Assembly (NCBI GenBank): GCA_946183385.1
Contig: CAMHBN010000147.1
Location: 1 to 5,450 of the forward strand
Length of the DNA: 5,450 bases
From: an uncultured Ruminococcus sp.
GTDB taxonomy: Bacteria; Bacillota; Clostridia; Oscillospirales; Ruminococcaceae
Reading direction: 5' to 3'
Part shown: positions 1-5,432 of the stretch, one piece after another
Position numbering within the stretch: the stretch's first letter is position 1
Layout: every line of letters begins with the position of its first letter
Notes under the pieces: model-generated
Seen by the model: the letters and a program-made list of their open reading frames with translations, nothing else
Databases searched by the model: none
What the model was told of the DNA's origin: nothing
Position numbers and translations under genes: made by a program

Positions 1-82
1 GAGTTCCCGAGTGGCCAAAGGGGGCAGACTGTAAATCTGTTGCTTTTCAGCTTCGGTGGTCCGAATCCACCCTCTCCCACCA
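1..82 (+). tRNA. tRNA-Tyr (GTA anticodon), 5' end cut by window edge
   Basis: This tRNA decodes tyrosine codons. The anticodon GTA lies at 31-33 in the loop CTGTAAA (29-35), closed by the stem 24-28/36-40, whose outer pair is G-T. The D stem is CCC (6-8) with GGG (20-22). A long class II variable arm (41-54), with GCT (42-44) pairing AGC (49-51), is typical of bacterial tRNA-Tyr. The T stem is GGTGG (55-59) with CCACC (67-71). The acceptor 3' strand CTCTCCC (72-78) is followed by A79 and an encoded CCA (80-82). Only GAG (1-3) of the 5' acceptor strand is present, so four bases, predicted GGGA, lie upstream of the window. The T loop reads TCCGAAT, with C where nearly all tRNAs have U (pseudouridine 55). 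Two terminators follow. Confidence 0.97.
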
Positions 83-83
83 A

Positions 84-110
84 AGCCCCGAGCATTTCGG
101 GGCTGTTTTT
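84..110 (+). terminator. Intrinsic terminator of the tRNA transcript
   Basis: AGCCCCGA (84-91) pairs with TCGGGGCT (97-104) as a perfect 8-bp stem around the loop GCATT. GTTTTT follows directly. It begins two bases after the tRNA CCA, so it should end the tRNA transcript. Confidence 0.93.
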
Positions 111-119
111 ATGAAATGA

Positions 120-146
120 CCTTGCAACCTCTGCAAGGGCTTTTTT
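120..146 (+). terminator. Second, tandem intrinsic terminator
   Basis: CCTTGCA (120-126) pairs with TGCAAGG (132-138) as a perfect 7-bp stem with the 5-nt loop ACCTC. It is followed by GC and six T (141-146). It lies nine bases beyond the first terminator and would catch readthrough from the tRNA gene. Confidence 0.85.
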
Positions 147-167
147 ATGTCAGGAAAAAAAGAGCTT

Positions 168-196
168 TTGCACGAAATACCGCGCTATTGTTAAAT
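168..196 (+). promoter_or_regulatory. Possible sigma-A promoter for the ycxB-like gene
   Basis: TTGCAC (168-173) and TTAAAT (191-196) are separated by 17 bp. The -35 is good and the -10 matches consensus at four of six positions. Initiation would fall at about 203, almost on the ribosome binding site at 205, giving a very short leader. This weakens the call, but a promoter is expected somewhere between the terminator at 146 and the gene at 216. Confidence 0.3.
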
Positions 197-215
197 AAAT
201 GTATGGGAGGTTACT

Positions 216-737
216 ATGCTGACAGTCAAAACCCACCCCACATTGGAAGGCTATAAGAAATACTGGTGGAGCAGACCACGCTCGTGGTTCAATCTGCTGC
301 TGCCCGTTCCGATGATATTGTTCGAGCTTTTGCAGCTTGCGGGCTCGCTGCTTTTGTTCGCCGCCAAGGGCGAGGGGCTTTTCTATGCTTTTGTGTCGGT
401 GCTGTTCATAGTGCTCGGCATACTTCTTATGGTGTGGGCTTGCTACATACCGCGAAAGCTCTATAATGCGTCGCAGAAGCTTTGCAGTGACGTAACCGAG
501 ACTGTCACCTTCGGCGACGACTCCTTCACCGCCGTGAATGTCGGCTCGAAGATAGACGAGCGCGTGACAAATATGTACAGCTCGGTCACGAGTGCGAAGT
601 ACAGCGGAGGCTGGTTCGTGATAATATGCGACAAGTACCGATTCTACGTATTCAGGGAAAATGAATTTGCCGAGGGTCAGCCCGACGCATTGAGAGCTCT
701 GCTGAGTGCAAAGCTCGGAAACAAATTTAAAAGCTAA
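216..737 (+). CDS. YcxB-like two-helix membrane protein
   Basis: This 173-residue protein probably sits in the cytoplasmic membrane. After a short basic, aromatic N-terminus (YKKYWWSRPRSW at about 13-24) come two hydrophobic segments, roughly residues 25-49 and 55-78. A soluble C-terminal domain follows at about 95-165. It starts with the pattern FGDDSF and runs through a short beta-rich stretch (GGWFVIICDKYRFYVF, 131-146) to a final helix. Two N-terminal helices plus this C-terminal domain match the YcxB-like family as I know it, whose function is unknown. The ATG at 216 is supported by GGGAGG at 205-210 with a 5-nt spacer. An alternative frame at 266 is a shadow. The gene precedes typA by 35 nt and may share its transcript. 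I see no catalytic motif, so no reaction is assigned. Confidence 0.85.
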   Translation: MLTVKTHPTLEGYKKYWWSRPRSWFNLLLPVPMILFELLQLAGSLLLFAAKGEGLFYAFVSVLFIVLGILLMVWACYIPRKLYNASQKLCSDVTETVTFGDDSFTAVNVGSKIDERVTNMYSSVTSAKYSGGWFVIICDKYRFYVFRENEFAEGQPDALRALLSAKLGNKFKS

Positions 738-772
738 GAGATAACTAAAGGTTATTTTAAGGAGAGATAAGT

Positions 773-2596
773 ATGATAAGAAATGATCTGAGAAATATCG
801 CCATCATCGCCCACGTTGACCACGGTAAGACTACCCTCGTTGACGAAATGCTCAAGCAGGGCGGTGTGTTCCGCGAGAATCAGGCTGTTGCCGAGCGAGT
901 TATGGACTCGAACGACATCGAGCGCGAAAGAGGTATCACTATCCTTGCGAAGAATACCTCCGTTATGTACAACGACATCAAGATAAACGTTATCGACACC
1001 CCGGGACACGCCGATTTCGGCGGCGAGGTTGAGCGTATCCTCGAAATGGTGGACGGCGTTCTGCTCCTCGTTGACGCGGCGGAGGGTCCCATGCCGCAGA
1101 CCCGCTTCGTGCTCTCGAAGGCACTGGAAATGGGTCACAAGATTATCATCGTCGTTAACAAGATAGACCGTCCCGACGCCCGTCTCGACGAGATTGGCGA
1201 CGAGGTGCTGGAGCTCCTGCTCGACCTCGACGCGAGCGAGGAACAGCTCGAATCTCCGCTCCTTTTCTGCTCGGGCAGAAGCGGAACGGCTTCACTCAGC
1301 CAGTACGAGGCAGGCACAGACCTCAAGCCTCTCTTTGATACCATCATCAACTACATCGAGCCGCCGCAGGGCAACGAGGAGGAGCCGCTCCAGATGCTCA
1401 TCTCCTCCATCGACTACAACGAGTATGTAGGTCGTATCGGTATCGGACGTATCGTCCGCGGCAGTATCAAGGTAAATCAGCAGGTAACTGTCTGTGACTA
1501 CACGGGCTCGAAGAAGAATTACAACTCCAAGATAGTCTCACTTCTCCAGATACAGGGACTCAACCGCGTTCCCGTTCAGGAGGCTACAGTCGGCGATATC
1601 GTGTGGATCTCGGGTATAGAGGGCATCACTATCGGTGATACTATATGTGCGCCCGAGGCTCCCGAGCCGCTTCCCTTCGTCAAGATAAGCGAGCCCACGG
1701 TCGAGATGACGTTCTCCGTAAACGACAGTCCCTTCGCAGGACGCGAGGGCAAGTTCGTCACATCGCGTCAGCTCCGCGAGAGACTCTTCCGCGAGCTTCT
1801 CAAGGACGTTTCCCTCCGCGTTGAGGAGACTGATTCCACCGATTCGTTCAGAGTTGCGGGCAGAGGCGAGATGCACCTGTCCATACTCATCGAGAATATG
1901 CGCCGAGAGGGCTATGAGCTCTCAGTTTCGACTCCCCGCGTGCTCTTCAAGAAGGACGAGGAGACAGGTCAGAAGCTTGAGCCTATCGAGCGCCTTGTCA
2001 TCGACGTTCCCGAGGACTGCGTAGGCTCTGTTATGGAGAAAATGGGCACTCGTAAGGGCGAGCTCGTCTCCATGCACCCGCAGGGCAGCCGTATGCGTAT
2101 CGAGTTCCTTGTTCCCGCAAGAGGACTTTTCGGCTATAAGAGCGAGTTCCTCACCGATACCAAGGGCGAGGGAATCATGAGCCACGTATTCGAGGGCTAT
2201 GAGCCCTACAAGGGCGACATCGAGCGCCGCAACACGGGCTCGCTCGTATCCTTCGAGACAGGCGAGGCTGTTACCTACGGTCTGTACAACGCTCAGGAGC
2301 GCGGACAGCTCTTCATTCCCGCGGGTACTCCCGTATACGAGGGAATGATAGTCGGAGCTTCCCCGAAGGTGGAGGATCTCGTAGTAAACGTGTGCAAGAA
2401 GAAGCACCTGACCAATACCCGTGCGAGCGGAAGCGACGACGCGCTCCGTCTTGTGCCGCCGCGTGTGCTCAGCCTTGAGGACTGCCTCGAATTCCTCGCG
2501 GACGACGAGCTTCTGGAGGTAACTCCCGAGAGCCTGCGTATCCGCAAGCGCATACTCAGCAATTCGCAGCGTGCAAAGGTCAGAGCAAAGCAGTAA
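773..2596 (+). CDS. typA: Ribosome-associated translational GTPase TypA/BipA
   Basis: TypA (BipA) is an EF-G/LepA-like GTPase that binds the 70S ribosome and is linked in other bacteria to ribosome assembly, cold growth and stress adaptation. All G motifs are visible: AHVDHGKT (G1, 13-20), RGIT (G2, 53-56), DTPGH (G3, 75-79), NKID (G4, 129-132) and SGR (G5-like, 167-169). A translation-factor beta-barrel follows (about 200-300), then two EF-G-like domains; [21 protein letters not shown] and [11 protein letters not shown] are typical signatures. The BipA-specific C-terminal domain occupies the last ~125 residues, with [14 protein letters not shown] and LRIRK near the end. The length of 607 residues equals the usual BipA length. 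AAGGAG at 759-764, 8 nt before the ATG, supports the start. It follows the ycxB-like gene on the same strand. No obvious intrinsic terminator follows; the next 310 bp hold hairpin repeats. Confidence 0.98.
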   Translation: MIRNDLRNIAIIAHVDHGKTTLVDEMLKQGGVFRENQAVAERVMDSNDIERERGITILAKNTSVMYNDIKINVIDTPGHADFGGEVERILEMVDGVLLLVDAAEGPMPQTRFVLSKALEMGHKIIIVVNKIDRPDARLDEIGDEVLELLLDLDASEEQLESPLLFCSGRSGTASLSQYEAGTDLKPLFDTIINYIEPPQGNEEEPLQMLISSIDYNEYVGRIGIGRIVRGSIKVNQQVTVCDYTGSKKNYNSKIVSLLQIQGLNRVPVQEATVGDIVWISGIEGITIGDTICAPEAPEPLPFVKISEPTVEMTFSVNDSPFAGREGKFVTSRQLRERLFRELLKDVSLRVEETDSTDSFRVAGRGEMHLSILIENMRREGYELSVSTPRVLFKKDEETGQKLEPIERLVIDVPEDCVGSVMEKMGTRKGELVSMHPQGSRMRIEFLVPARGLFGYKSEFLTDTKGEGIMSHVFEGYEPYKGDIERRNTGSLVSFETGEAVTYGLYNAQERGQLFIPAGTPVYEGMIVGASPKVEDLVVNVCKKKHLTNTRASGSDDALRLVPPRVLSLEDCLEFLADDELLEVTPESLRIRKRILSNSQRAKVRAKQ

Positions 2597-2656
2597 GCGG
2601 CGCGGAGGTAAACTGCCGCCGCAGATAAACTACAGCGCGAAACCGAAAGCTTCGCT

Positions 2657-2730
2657 CAAGCCTTTTCAAAGGCTTGCAGAGACCAGAGGCAGAGCCTCTG
2701 GTCGCCGTTCACAGTTTTTAGAGAACGGCG
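2657..2730. repeat. Cluster of three strong hairpins (intergenic palindromic repeat)
   Basis: Three perfect stems stand in a row. CAAGCCTT (2657-2664) pairs with AAGGCTTG (2669-2676). GACCAGAGGC (2681-2690) pairs with GCCTCTGGTC (2694-2703), giving 10 bp with a 3-nt loop. CGCCGTTC (2703-2710) pairs with GAACGGCG (2723-2730). Neither strand carries a T-tract after any stem, so a terminator is unlikely. From memory, similar CAAGCCTTTTCAAAGGCTTG modules recur in Ruminococcus-group intergenic regions; this was not checked. I see no coding capacity. Confidence 0.7.
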
Positions 2731-2735
2731 AAATA

Positions 2736-2846
2736 ATCGTAAGGCGCCTCGCAAGTTAAGGCGTCCCCTTACTTGCTGCATTAAGATTCTTGTCCGCGGA
2801 ATTATTCCGCGCGAAATTGCGGGCGGATAATATCCGCCCCTACGAT
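2736..2846. repeat. MITE-like palindromic intergenic element
   Basis: The ends are inverted: ATCGTAAGG (2736-2744) faces CCTACGAT (2839-2846), matching except for one extra A. Inside are three hairpins. GCAAGT plus AAGG (2751-2761) pairs with CCTTACTTGC (2767-2776) with one bulged T. CGCGGAA (2795-2801) pairs with TTCCGCG (2805-2811). GGGCGGAT (2821-2828) pairs with ATCCGCCC (2832-2839). There is no transposase and no convincing target-site duplication. Together with the hairpin cluster just upstream it fills the gap between typA and the lipoprotein operon. The element boundaries are inferred. Confidence 0.5.
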
Positions 2847-2848
2847 AG

Positions 2849-2877
2849 TTTTCATTATTTACGCATAAAGATAACAT
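2849..2877 (+). promoter_or_regulatory. Possible sigma-A promoter of the lipoprotein operon
   Basis: TTTTCA (2849-2854) and TAACAT (2872-2877) are spaced by 17 bp, each matching four of six consensus bases. The site lies in the AT-rich stretch just after the repeats. Initiation near 2884 would give a leader of about 23 nt containing the GGAG at 2894-2897. Confidence 0.35.
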
Positions 2878-2906
2878 ACAGCTTTCAAATTACGGAGATA
2901 TTATTT

Positions 2907-3617
2907 ATGAGGAAAATGGTCATACTGTCCGTTGCTCTTGCGTTCGCGGCAGCTGCCGCGGGCTGTGCGGAGGTCAGCGAGGGCTCCTCACCGACGCCGC
3001 AGGTGCAGACTACCTCAGCCGCCGAGGCTGAGCCCGAGGTCGAGCCCGATACCTTCATCGACGAGTTCGGCAACGTGTACAGCGAAAAGCCTACCGTTCA
3101 CGTCAGGGACGTAAAGGAACTGACAGACTTTGAATACGTCATCGAGGACGGACAGGCTAAAATAACAAAATATGACGGGCATGAACAGTATATCGTCATT
3201 CCCGACAGCATAGAGGGAGTGCCCGTCACCGAGATAAGCTTCTATGCCTTTGAGGCAAACTATGATATCGTCTCGGTACAGCTTCCCGAGAGCGTTACTC
3301 TCATCGGAGAGGGAGCATTCATGGACTGCGCGTCGCTCGAGGAGATAAACATCCCCGAGGCTGTGACAGGCATCGACAGAGGCGCATTCGTCGGCTGTGC
3401 GAGCCTCAGAGAGGTAACGATACCCGAAAATGTGGCTTATGTCCGCGAGGAGGCGTTCACCGCCTGCGAGGGCATGATATCACTGTGGATAGAAAATCCC
3501 GACCTTAAATACGAAAACTGGGGACTTGAGGAGCTCCCCGACCTTACAGTGTACGCGCCTGCGGGCTCAGAGGCTGCGCAGTGGGCGGACGCTATGGGAA
3601 AATTCCTACCGTTGTAA
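2907..3617 (+). CDS. Lipoprotein with BspA-type leucine-rich repeats
   Basis: This is a 236-residue surface lipoprotein. The signal peptide MRKMVILSVALAFAAAAAGC ends in a lipobox with the lipidated Cys at 20. A Ser/Thr/Glu/Pro-rich linker follows (21-50). A LRR_5 (BspA-like) domain spans about 75-190, with repeats of about 23 residues. The conserved pattern IP-E-V-x-I-x-x-x-AF-x-x-C-x-x-L is seen at about 122-144, 145-167 and 168-190, preceded by a variant repeat at 97-120. The end (YAPAGSEAAQWA, 216-227) is the usual cap of such domains. These domains generally mediate binding to proteins or surfaces; the partner here is unknown. The ATG at 2907 is chosen over a longer TTG reading from 2790, because GGAG at 2894-2897 and the signal peptide fit only this start. 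It is the first gene of a three-gene lipoprotein run. Confidence 0.92.
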   Translation: MRKMVILSVALAFAAAAAGCAEVSEGSSPTPQVQTTSAAEAEPEVEPDTFIDEFGNVYSEKPTVHVRDVKELTDFEYVIEDGQAKITKYDGHEQYIVIPDSIEGVPVTEISFYAFEANYDIVSVQLPESVTLIGEGAFMDCASLEEINIPEAVTGIDRGAFVGCASLREVTIPENVAYVREEAFTACEGMISLWIENPDLKYENWGLEELPDLTVYAPAGSEAAQWADAMGKFLPL

Positions 3618-3633
3618 AAGAGGTGTATTTATT

Positions 3634-4371
3634 ATGGATAGCAAACGTCTGGCGGCTGTTGTTTCGGCAGCAATATGCCTTTTGTCCTGCGCTTCGTGCG
3701 GGAAGGGTGCCGAGCTCACGGTAAATGAGAATGTTACCGCTGCGGAAAATACTGTCCCTCATGTCGGCGAACTCGTCGAGCCGAAGGAGGACAGCGAGGA
3801 GTACAGCCTCGGAAGCTACCGCATAGCGTCGGACGGCGTGAAGTTCTACTACGACGACTCGATACCCGAGGAGCTCATGTTCGCACTCGACGAGTACTTC
3901 ACCTGCTTCCAGAACAGCGATTACGATAAATACGAGACCCTGCTCTACCCCGACTACAAGGAGCGCTATTCAGCGTATTTACAGGAGGAGTACGAGTATG
4001 ACCTCAGGCATTCGTTCGAGCTCAGCGGTCAGAACCTGCGCTCGATAATGCAGAGGGAGTGCACCGAGGGCGACGAGGACGAGGATGAGTCGAAATATAC
4101 AGGCGATTTCACCATCACCCGCATCAAGGCGGAGCAGCCCGAGCTCGAGGACGGCGAGACTATCGACGACCTGAAAAAGAAGCTCTTTGAATACTTCTTT
4201 GATATCTTCGATATGGATTATTACGAGTATGTCAAGGAAAATTCGGACGAGATAGAATATGTCTCCTTCTATATCTATGCCAAGGGCGAGGACGGCAAGG
4301 AGCACCGCCTGATAAGCGGCTATGATATCGCCTTTGCCCTTATGGACGGCAAGTATTACGCTTTCGGCTAA
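3634..4371 (+). CDS. Putative lipoprotein of unknown function (paralogue of the next gene)
   Basis: This 245-residue predicted lipoprotein has MDSKR, then a hydrophobic segment (6-18). Cysteines at 19 and 22 sit in LLSC and CASC, so the lipidated residue is ambiguous. The mature part is acidic and rich in Tyr, Asp and Glu, with an acidic run at 145-153. The segment at 86-108 (DEYF, then NSD, then YPDY) matches the downstream gene without gaps, and both end with DG-x-x-Y-x-F. A small extracytoplasmic fold of the NTF2-like type is possible because of the short YF...D...YP pattern, but this is a guess. The start at 3634 is preferred over the open frame from 3526 because AGAGG (3619-3623) and the signal sequence precede it properly. 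The gap to the LRR lipoprotein gene is 16 nt, implying co-transcription. I do not recognise a named family. Confidence 0.88.
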   Translation: MDSKRLAAVVSAAICLLSCASCGKGAELTVNENVTAAENTVPHVGELVEPKEDSEEYSLGSYRIASDGVKFYYDDSIPEELMFALDEYFTCFQNSDYDKYETLLYPDYKERYSAYLQEEYEYDLRHSFELSGQNLRSIMQRECTEGDEDEDESKYTGDFTITRIKAEQPELEDGETIDDLKKKLFEYFFDIFDMDYYEYVKENSDEIEYVSFYIYAKGEDGKEHRLISGYDIAFALMDGKYYAFG

Positions 4372-4386
4372 ACGGAGATGAACGCT

Positions 4387-5085
4387 ATGAAGAAGATATT
4401 TACGGTGATCGCTGCAGCCGTGCTCGCGGGAGCTGTGTTCACAGCCTGCGGGGACAAGAACAGCTCGTCATCGTCGGGAGTCCGCATCGACGGCGGAGAA
4501 AACGCCCGAAAGAATATGACCGACGAGGAGTACCACGGTCAGTATATGACAAATTTTGACCTCACGCCCTCTGACGATGAGAACATCAGCATAATGATAA
4601 GCTTCGACAACCGCTGCTTCGGCAATGAGGGTACTGATTACAGTGAGATATACCTCGTGGACAGATACTTCGATGCGCTCAACAACAACGACGTGCAGGG
4701 CGTGCTCGACTGCTATTATCCCGACTACCTTGAAAGCCTCTGCGGAGACAGCACGTTTGCTTCTCCCGAGGAGTTCGTGCAGACCTACCGCAGCAGCCTT
4801 ACAGAGCTCTTCACGGACGACTTCAGCTTTGATTTCATCGACATCTCGAACTGCCGGCTCAGCGGCGACCTTGATGCGGACACGATGTTCGCGAACCGCG
4901 ACGAGACGCTGAAAACGGCGTTCGGCGACGAGTTCACCGAAAAGATAACCGACCGCAAGATGCTGACGATAGCGGGCGACAGCTACGTCACCGCAGACGG
5001 TGACTGGGCGGAGGTAAAGTCGCTCATACCCGAGGGCATACAGTTCTGCGTATACACCATCGACGGACAGCCCTATATCTTCTGA
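4387..5085 (+). CDS. Putative lipoprotein of unknown function (tandem paralogue)
   Basis: This 232-residue predicted lipoprotein has a classic signal peptide: MKK, a hydrophobic core (4-18), and Cys21 in FTAC. A Ser-rich linker (25-30) follows. The segment 92-114 (DRYF, NND, YPDY) aligns ungapped with 86-108 of the preceding protein, and the C-terminus DGQPYIF resembles DGKYYAF there. The proteins are otherwise diverged, so this looks like an old tandem duplication. The ATG at 4387 is chosen over the in-frame ATG at 4378, which directly abuts GGAG (4374-4377) and leaves no spacer; from 4387 the spacer is 9 nt. It follows its paralogue by 15 nt and is the last gene of the run. The mature protein has cysteines at 77, 109, 119, 156 and 221. 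No catalytic motif is recognised. Confidence 0.9.
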   Translation: MKKIFTVIAAAVLAGAVFTACGDKNSSSSSGVRIDGGENARKNMTDEEYHGQYMTNFDLTPSDDENISIMISFDNRCFGNEGTDYSEIYLVDRYFDALNNNDVQGVLDCYYPDYLESLCGDSTFASPEEFVQTYRSSLTELFTDDFSFDFIDISNCRLSGDLDADTMFANRDETLKTAFGDEFTEKITDRKMLTIAGDSYVTADGDWAEVKSLIPEGIQFCVYTIDGQPYIF

Positions 5086-5112
5086 TGTGAGAGCTCAGAG
5101 CTCAGATAATAC

Positions 5113-5141
5113 TTGACAAATGATTTTTTGCGTGGTATAAT
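5113..5141 (+). promoter_or_regulatory. Perfect consensus sigma-A promoter for the antitoxin RNA
   Basis: TTGACA (5113-5118), a 17-bp spacer and TATAAT (5136-5141) match consensus at every position. A TG at 5133-5134 adds an extended -10. Initiation is expected near A5148. No gene follows on this strand before the terminator at 5185-5216, so the product should be a short RNA. Confidence 0.93.
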
Positions 5142-5147
5142 ATATAC

Positions 5148-5217
5148 AACCAAAAGAGAATATGTAATGGTTTCACCAAATGCGAAAAACCCGAGAGTGG
5201 CAGCTCTCGGGTTTTTC
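5148..5217 (+). ncRNA. Putative RNA II-type antitoxin RNA (about 70 nt)
   Basis: The limits are inferred from the perfect promoter just upstream and the terminator at 5185-5216. The RNA has a mostly unstructured 5' part with a small hairpin TGGT-TTC-ACCA (5168-5178), then the terminator stem. GTTTCACC (5170-5177) is exactly complementary to GGTGAAAC in the leader of the opposite toxin mRNA, overlapping its Shine-Dalgarno. The terminator loop TGGCAG is complementary to the loop of the toxin mRNA terminator, because both transcripts share the same DNA hairpin. The only reading frame starting in it (ATG 5167) runs through the terminator and lacks a good ribosome binding site. By analogy with Fst/par loci it would repress toxin translation by pairing. 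Confidence 0.7.
5185..5216. terminator. Bidirectional terminator shared by toxin mRNA and antitoxin RNA
   Basis: CCCGAGAG (5190-5197) pairs with CTCTCGGG (5204-5211) around the 6-nt loop TGGCAG. The stem is flanked by AAAAA (5185-5189) and TTTTT (5212-5216), so a U-tract follows on either strand. It lies just past the toxin stop codon on the minus strand and ends the short RNA on the plus strand. It would also stop readthrough from the lipoprotein operon, for which no earlier terminator is visible. Confidence 0.93.
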
Positions 5218-5224
5218 TTTTGGG

Positions 5225-5320
5225 CTATTTGTCGGCTTTGCGGCTGTCTAACCACTTGCTCACACAGTCACCAACTAAGCGAGCCATAACAGCTGTGATG
5301 AAAGAAATTATATGCTCCAT
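5225..5320 (-). CDS. Fst-like type I toxin peptide (31 aa)
   Basis: This 31-residue peptide begins MEHIISFITAVM. A hydrophobic stretch covers residues 4-20, interrupted by R14 and D18. A charged tail, KWLDSRKADK, occupies 22-31. A single short membrane helix followed by an amphipathic tail with a (K/R)-x-LD element resembles Fst of plasmid pAD1, as I recall it, and related small clostridial membrane peptides. Fst-type toxins act at the cell membrane. The start at 5320 is preferred over the open frame reaching 5449, because AAGGAGGTGA (5337-5328), a full-length Shine-Dalgarno, sits 7 nt upstream. The longer reading would cross the -10 and -35 elements. A perfect promoter, an SD-hiding leader hairpin, an opposing short RNA and a shared terminator support a toxin-antitoxin role. 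The helix lacks the central proline that I remember in Fst. Confidence 0.82.
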   Translation of the reverse strand: MEHIISFITAVMARLVGDCVSKWLDSRKADK

Positions 5321-5327
5321 GTGCGTT

Positions 5328-5351
5328 TCACCTCCTTCCTGACGGAAGAAG
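5328..5351 (-). promoter_or_regulatory. Leader hairpin sequestering the toxin Shine-Dalgarno
   Basis: On the minus strand CTTCTTCC (5351-5344) pairs with GGAAGGAG (5339-5332) across the loop GTCA, giving 8 bp with one G-U pair. The 3' arm covers most of the Shine-Dalgarno AAGGAGGTGA (5337-5328). Such self-inhibition is known for type I toxin mRNAs, where it limits translation. Confidence 0.72.
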
Positions 5352-5363
5352 CCGACAATATTT

Positions 5364-5392
5364 ATTATATATTTAATGCTGAAAAATGTCAA
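5364..5392 (-). promoter_or_regulatory. Perfect consensus sigma-A promoter for the toxin mRNA
   Basis: On the minus strand TTGACA (5392-5387), a 17-bp spacer and TATAAT (5369-5364) match consensus exactly. Initiation is expected around 5359-5356, giving a leader of about 36-39 nt before the toxin ATG at 5320. Confidence 0.93.
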
Positions 5393-5399
5393 ATAGCAA

Positions 5400-5432
5400 A
5401 AACTCCCGAAAAAATCGGGAGTTTCGCTTTTT
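5400..5432. terminator. Probable intrinsic terminator bounding the toxin locus
   Basis: AAACTCCCGA (5400-5409) pairs with TCGGGAGTTT (5415-5424), 10 bp around an A5 loop. On the plus strand it is followed by CGC and TTTTT (5428-5432). On the minus strand the A-rich flank 5398-5402 gives a U-run, but it partly overlaps the stem. It probably ends a minus-strand gene lying beyond the window, or works both ways. It sits 7 bp from the toxin -35 element. Confidence 0.7.

Noticed and set aside
741..755. ATAAC/GTTAT hairpin in the ycxB-typA gap
   Set aside because: Five AT-rich pairs next to the Shine-Dalgarno are too weak to call a regulator or terminator.
1922..2407. Long minus-strand ORF inside typA, and similar antisense frames
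   Set aside because: These are codon-bias shadows of the typA frame, with no ribosome binding site or recognisable protein features.
2597..2622. GCGGCG/CGCCGC hairpin just after typA as a terminator
   Set aside because: The stem is only 6 bp with a 14-nt loop and no T-tract follows.
2790..2906. Upstream extension of the LRR lipoprotein from a TTG at 2790
   Set aside because: It lies in the intergenic repeat and would bury the signal peptide. GGAG plus an ATG at 2907 gives a proper lipoprotein start.
3526..3633. Upstream extension of the second lipoprotein overlapping the LRR gene
   Set aside because: The extension is a shadow of the LRR gene in another frame and precedes a clear signal peptide start at 3634.
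4378..4386. ATG at 4378 as start of the third lipoprotein
   Set aside because: It directly abuts the GGAG at 4374-4377, leaving no spacer. The ATG at 4387 has ideal spacing and gives MKK plus a hydrophobic core.
5162..5167. Minimal ATG-TAA reading frame in the antitoxin RNA
   Set aside because: A start directly followed by a stop is expected by chance, and only weak AG-rich sequence precedes it.
5167..5289. A 40-codon plus-strand ORF beginning MVSPNAKNPRV
   Set aside because: It runs straight through the strong terminator at 5185-5216 and across the toxin gene in antisense, and has no good ribosome binding site. The short RNA is better read as non-coding.
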